A stretch of 64,000 nucleotides of DNA from Coriaria nepalensis. Its lineage: Eukaryota > Streptophyta > Magnoliopsida > Cucurbitales > Coriariaceae. The stretch is from the NCBI GenBank assembly GCA_027186245.1, contig CP114481.1, forward strand, positions 31,837,501 through 31,901,500, in the 5' to 3' direction. Below are positions 62,301 to 64,000 of this stretch, piece after piece (position 1 is the first letter of the stretch; each line of letters begins with the position of its first letter). Under the pieces are notes generated by a model. That model saw only the letters and a list, made by a program, of their open reading frames with translations, was not told where the DNA came from and made no database searches. The position numbers and the translations under genes are program-made.

Positions 62301-62695
62301 ATAATTTATTTCAAAGCAAGTCGAACGAATTCAATTTTTGCACTACAAACACAAGTTTTGTGCATAACTCGCAAATGATCAATGCAAGGAAAGTGTGCAT
62401 TCGTTTAACCTTAAAATCGTTTCAATGAGTCATTTCAAGTCAATATCTTATTTCAAAGCAAGTCGAACGAATTCAATTTTTGCACTACAAACACAAGTTC
62501 TGTGCATAACTTGCAAATGATCATTGCAAGGAAAGTGTGCATTCGTTTAACCTTAAAATCATTTCAATGATTTTTTCAAGTCAATAACTTATTTCAAAAC
62601 AAGTCGAACGAATTCTATTTTTGCACTACAAACACAAGTTTTCTGCATAACTTGCAAATGATCAATGCAAGGAAAGTGTGCATTCGTTTAACCTT
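59352..62695. repeat. Right-hand part of the 5,378-bp unit (copy 5)
   Basis: Repeats 42,640-45,983 with an offset of 16,712 bp, including the four-dimer run, the fifth GTGGAGAAC (62,219), ATCGTTTCAATG, AATATC and the AAAACAAG/TTTTCTGC end monomer. Differences seen by reading are AGCAAG for AGTAAG near 59,350, CACGAG for CACGAA near 59,812 and CAAGTCG for CAACTCG near 60,906. It ends with the non-tandem exit, as copy 3 does. Confidence 0.93.
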
Positions 62696-64000
62696 AAAAT
62701 CATTTCAATGAGTCATTTCAAGTCAATAATTTATTTCAAAGCAAGTCGAACGAATTCAATTTTTGCACTACAAACACAAGTTTTGTGCATAACTTGCAAA
62801 TGATCAATGCAAGGAAAGTGTGCATTCGTTTAACCTTTAAATCATTTCAATGAGTCATTTCAAGTCAATAACTTATTTCAAAGCAAGTCGAACGAATTCA
62901 ATTTTTTCACTACAAACACAAGTTTTGTGCATAACTTCCAAATGATCATTGCAAGGAAAGTGTGCATTCGTTTAACCTTAAAATCATTTCAATGAGTCAT
63001 TTCAAGTCAATAACTTATTTCAAAGCAAGTCGAACGAATTCAATTTTTTCACTACAAACACAAGTTTTGTGCATAACTTCCAAATGATCATTGCAAGGAA
63101 AGTGTGCATTCGTTTAACCTTAAAATCATTTCAATGTGTCTTTTCAAGTCAATAACTTATTTCAAAGCAAGTCGAACGAATTCTGTTTCTGCACTACAAA
63201 CACAAGTTTTCTGCATAACTTGCAAATGATCAATGCAAGGAAAGTGTGCATTCGTTTAACCTTAAAATCATTTCAATGAGTCATTGCAAGTTGATATCTT
63301 ATTTCAAAGCAAGTCGAACAAATTCTATTTTTGCACTACAAACACAAGTTTTGTGCATAAATTGCAAATGATCAGTGCAAGGAAAGTGTGCATTCGTTTA
63401 ACCTTTAAATCATTTTGATAAGTCATTTCAAGTCAATAACTTATTTCAAAGCAAGTCGAACGAATTCTATTTTTGCACTACAAACAGAAGTTTTTTGCAT
63501 AACTTGCAAATGATCAATGCAAGGAAAGTGTGCATTCGTTTAACCTTTAAATCATTTCAGTGAGTCATTTCAAGTCAATATCTTATTTCAAAGTAATTCG
63601 AACGAGCACTATTTGTGCACAACAAATGCAAGTTTTGTGCATAACTTGCACATGATCAATGCAAGGAAACTGTGCATTCGTTTAACCTTAAAATCATTTC
63701 AATGTGTCTTTTCAAGTGAATAACTTATTTCAAAGCAAGTCGAACGAATTCTATTTTTGCACTACAAACAGAAGTTTTTTGCATAACTTGCAAATGATCA
63801 ATGCAAGGAAAGTGTCCATTTGATTAACCTTTAAATCATTTCAATGAGTCATTTCAAGTCAATAACTTATTTCAAAGCAAGTCGAACGAATTCTATTTTT
63901 GCACTACAACTACAAGTTTTGTGCATAACTTGCAAATGATCAATGCAAGGAAAGTGTGCATTCGTTTAACCTGAAAATCATTTCAATGAGTCGTTTCAAG
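62696..64000. repeat. Right flank, second copy, running off the window
   Basis: Repeats 45,984-47,288, including TTCTGTTTCTG (63,183), TTGATATC (63,291), the TTTTGATAAGTC monomer and GTGTCCATTTGATTAACC. The last bases, AACCTGAAAATC and GAGTCGTTTC, are the start of the 570-bp cassette, so the type-P cassette probably continues beyond the window. Confidence 0.93.
63604..63745. repeat. Divergent monomer type P, copy 5
   Basis: GAGCAC start with TTGTGCACAA palindrome, at offset 16,712 from copy 2 and alike to it over the bases compared. Confidence 0.9.

Larger units (their letters stand above)
1..64000. repeat. Satellite DNA array, ~142-bp monomer, about 450 head-to-tail copies
   Basis: The same unit recurs without a break from the first to the last base, always in one orientation. 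Neighbouring landmarks such as AGTCATTTCA are 142 bp apart (131, 273, 415). Common length variants are 141 bp: one C lost in AACCTTAAAA giving AACTTAAAA, or GAGTCATTTC replaced by the one-base-shorter GATTTTTTC. A 144-bp form with two extra T occurs near 47.3 and 47.9 kb. There is no transposon, no inverted segment and no non-satellite spacer. Every stretch without a gene, which here means the entire window, holds this satellite. Such megabase-type homogeneous arrays are typical of eukaryotic centromeric or heterochromatic regions. That location is inferred and is not shown by the sequence. Confidence 0.98.

Noticed and set aside
1..64000. CRISPR array
   Set aside because: The repeats are contiguous 142-bp units with no unique spacers, and the divergence is spread through the whole unit.
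1..64000. Inverted segments or transposon insertions
   Set aside because: Reading through the window, GAATTC-TTTTTGCAC and TTCGTTTAAC always occur in the same orientation and spacing. Nothing longer than a few bases departs from the monomer.

Overview
The whole 64-kb window is one uninterrupted array of a satellite DNA. It is made of head-to-tail monomers of about 142 bp, roughly 450 copies, all in the same orientation. I found no gene, RNA gene, transposon, CRISPR array or unique sequence. The consensus monomer, counted from its EcoRI site (GAATTC), is about 32% GC (45 of 142 by hand count). Length variants of 141-144 bp arise from single-base or two-base indels. This indicates a eukaryotic nuclear genome and a centromeric, pericentromeric or other constitutive heterochromatin block. 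I cannot name the species. The 142-bp length with an EcoRI site recalls the published description of the major Tenebrio molitor satellite, but I cannot compare sequences. Apparent decay at the monomer's three CpG positions would fit a methylated genome such as a plant.

The information lies in how monomer variants are ordered. Diagnostic variants recur in fixed order and form higher-order repeats (HORs) of many sizes. From left to right: 1-590 repeats a cassette also seen at 47.2-48.3 kb. 1.1-4.8 kb holds a 1,842-bp 13-mer twice. 5.8-6.3 kb is a run of one near-uniform monomer. 7.1-9.3 kb holds two blocks 1,844 bp apart. 11.3-14.15 kb is a 6-mer HOR of exactly 848 bp, about 3.4 copies, followed by a second 848-bp duplication of different composition (14.1-15.7 kb). 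16.9-20.6 kb has a 566-bp 4-mer tandem duplication nested between blocks 1,980 bp apart. 21.7-24.4 kb has blocks 1,418 bp apart, and 24.0-29.3 kb has blocks 3,961 bp apart.

The right half is dominated by a long HOR of 5,378 bp (about 38 monomers), present as three almost identical tandem copies at about 29,850-45,983. A fourth, truncated copy starts near 49,985 and continues into a rearranged segment. From 59,352 to the window end the sequence repeats 42,640-47,288. So 29.3-47.3 kb and 50.0-64.0 kb are two versions of one super-block sharing both flanks but differing inside. Between them, at 48.3-49.97 kb, lies an island of a divergent subfamily carrying CTAG after the EcoRI site.

The layout fits repeated unequal exchange or segmental amplification acting at several scales. 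The tandem junctions of the 5,378-bp unit fall in a core of about 50 bp shared by the recombining monomers. The short open reading frames in the window are by-products of the repeat and not genes.
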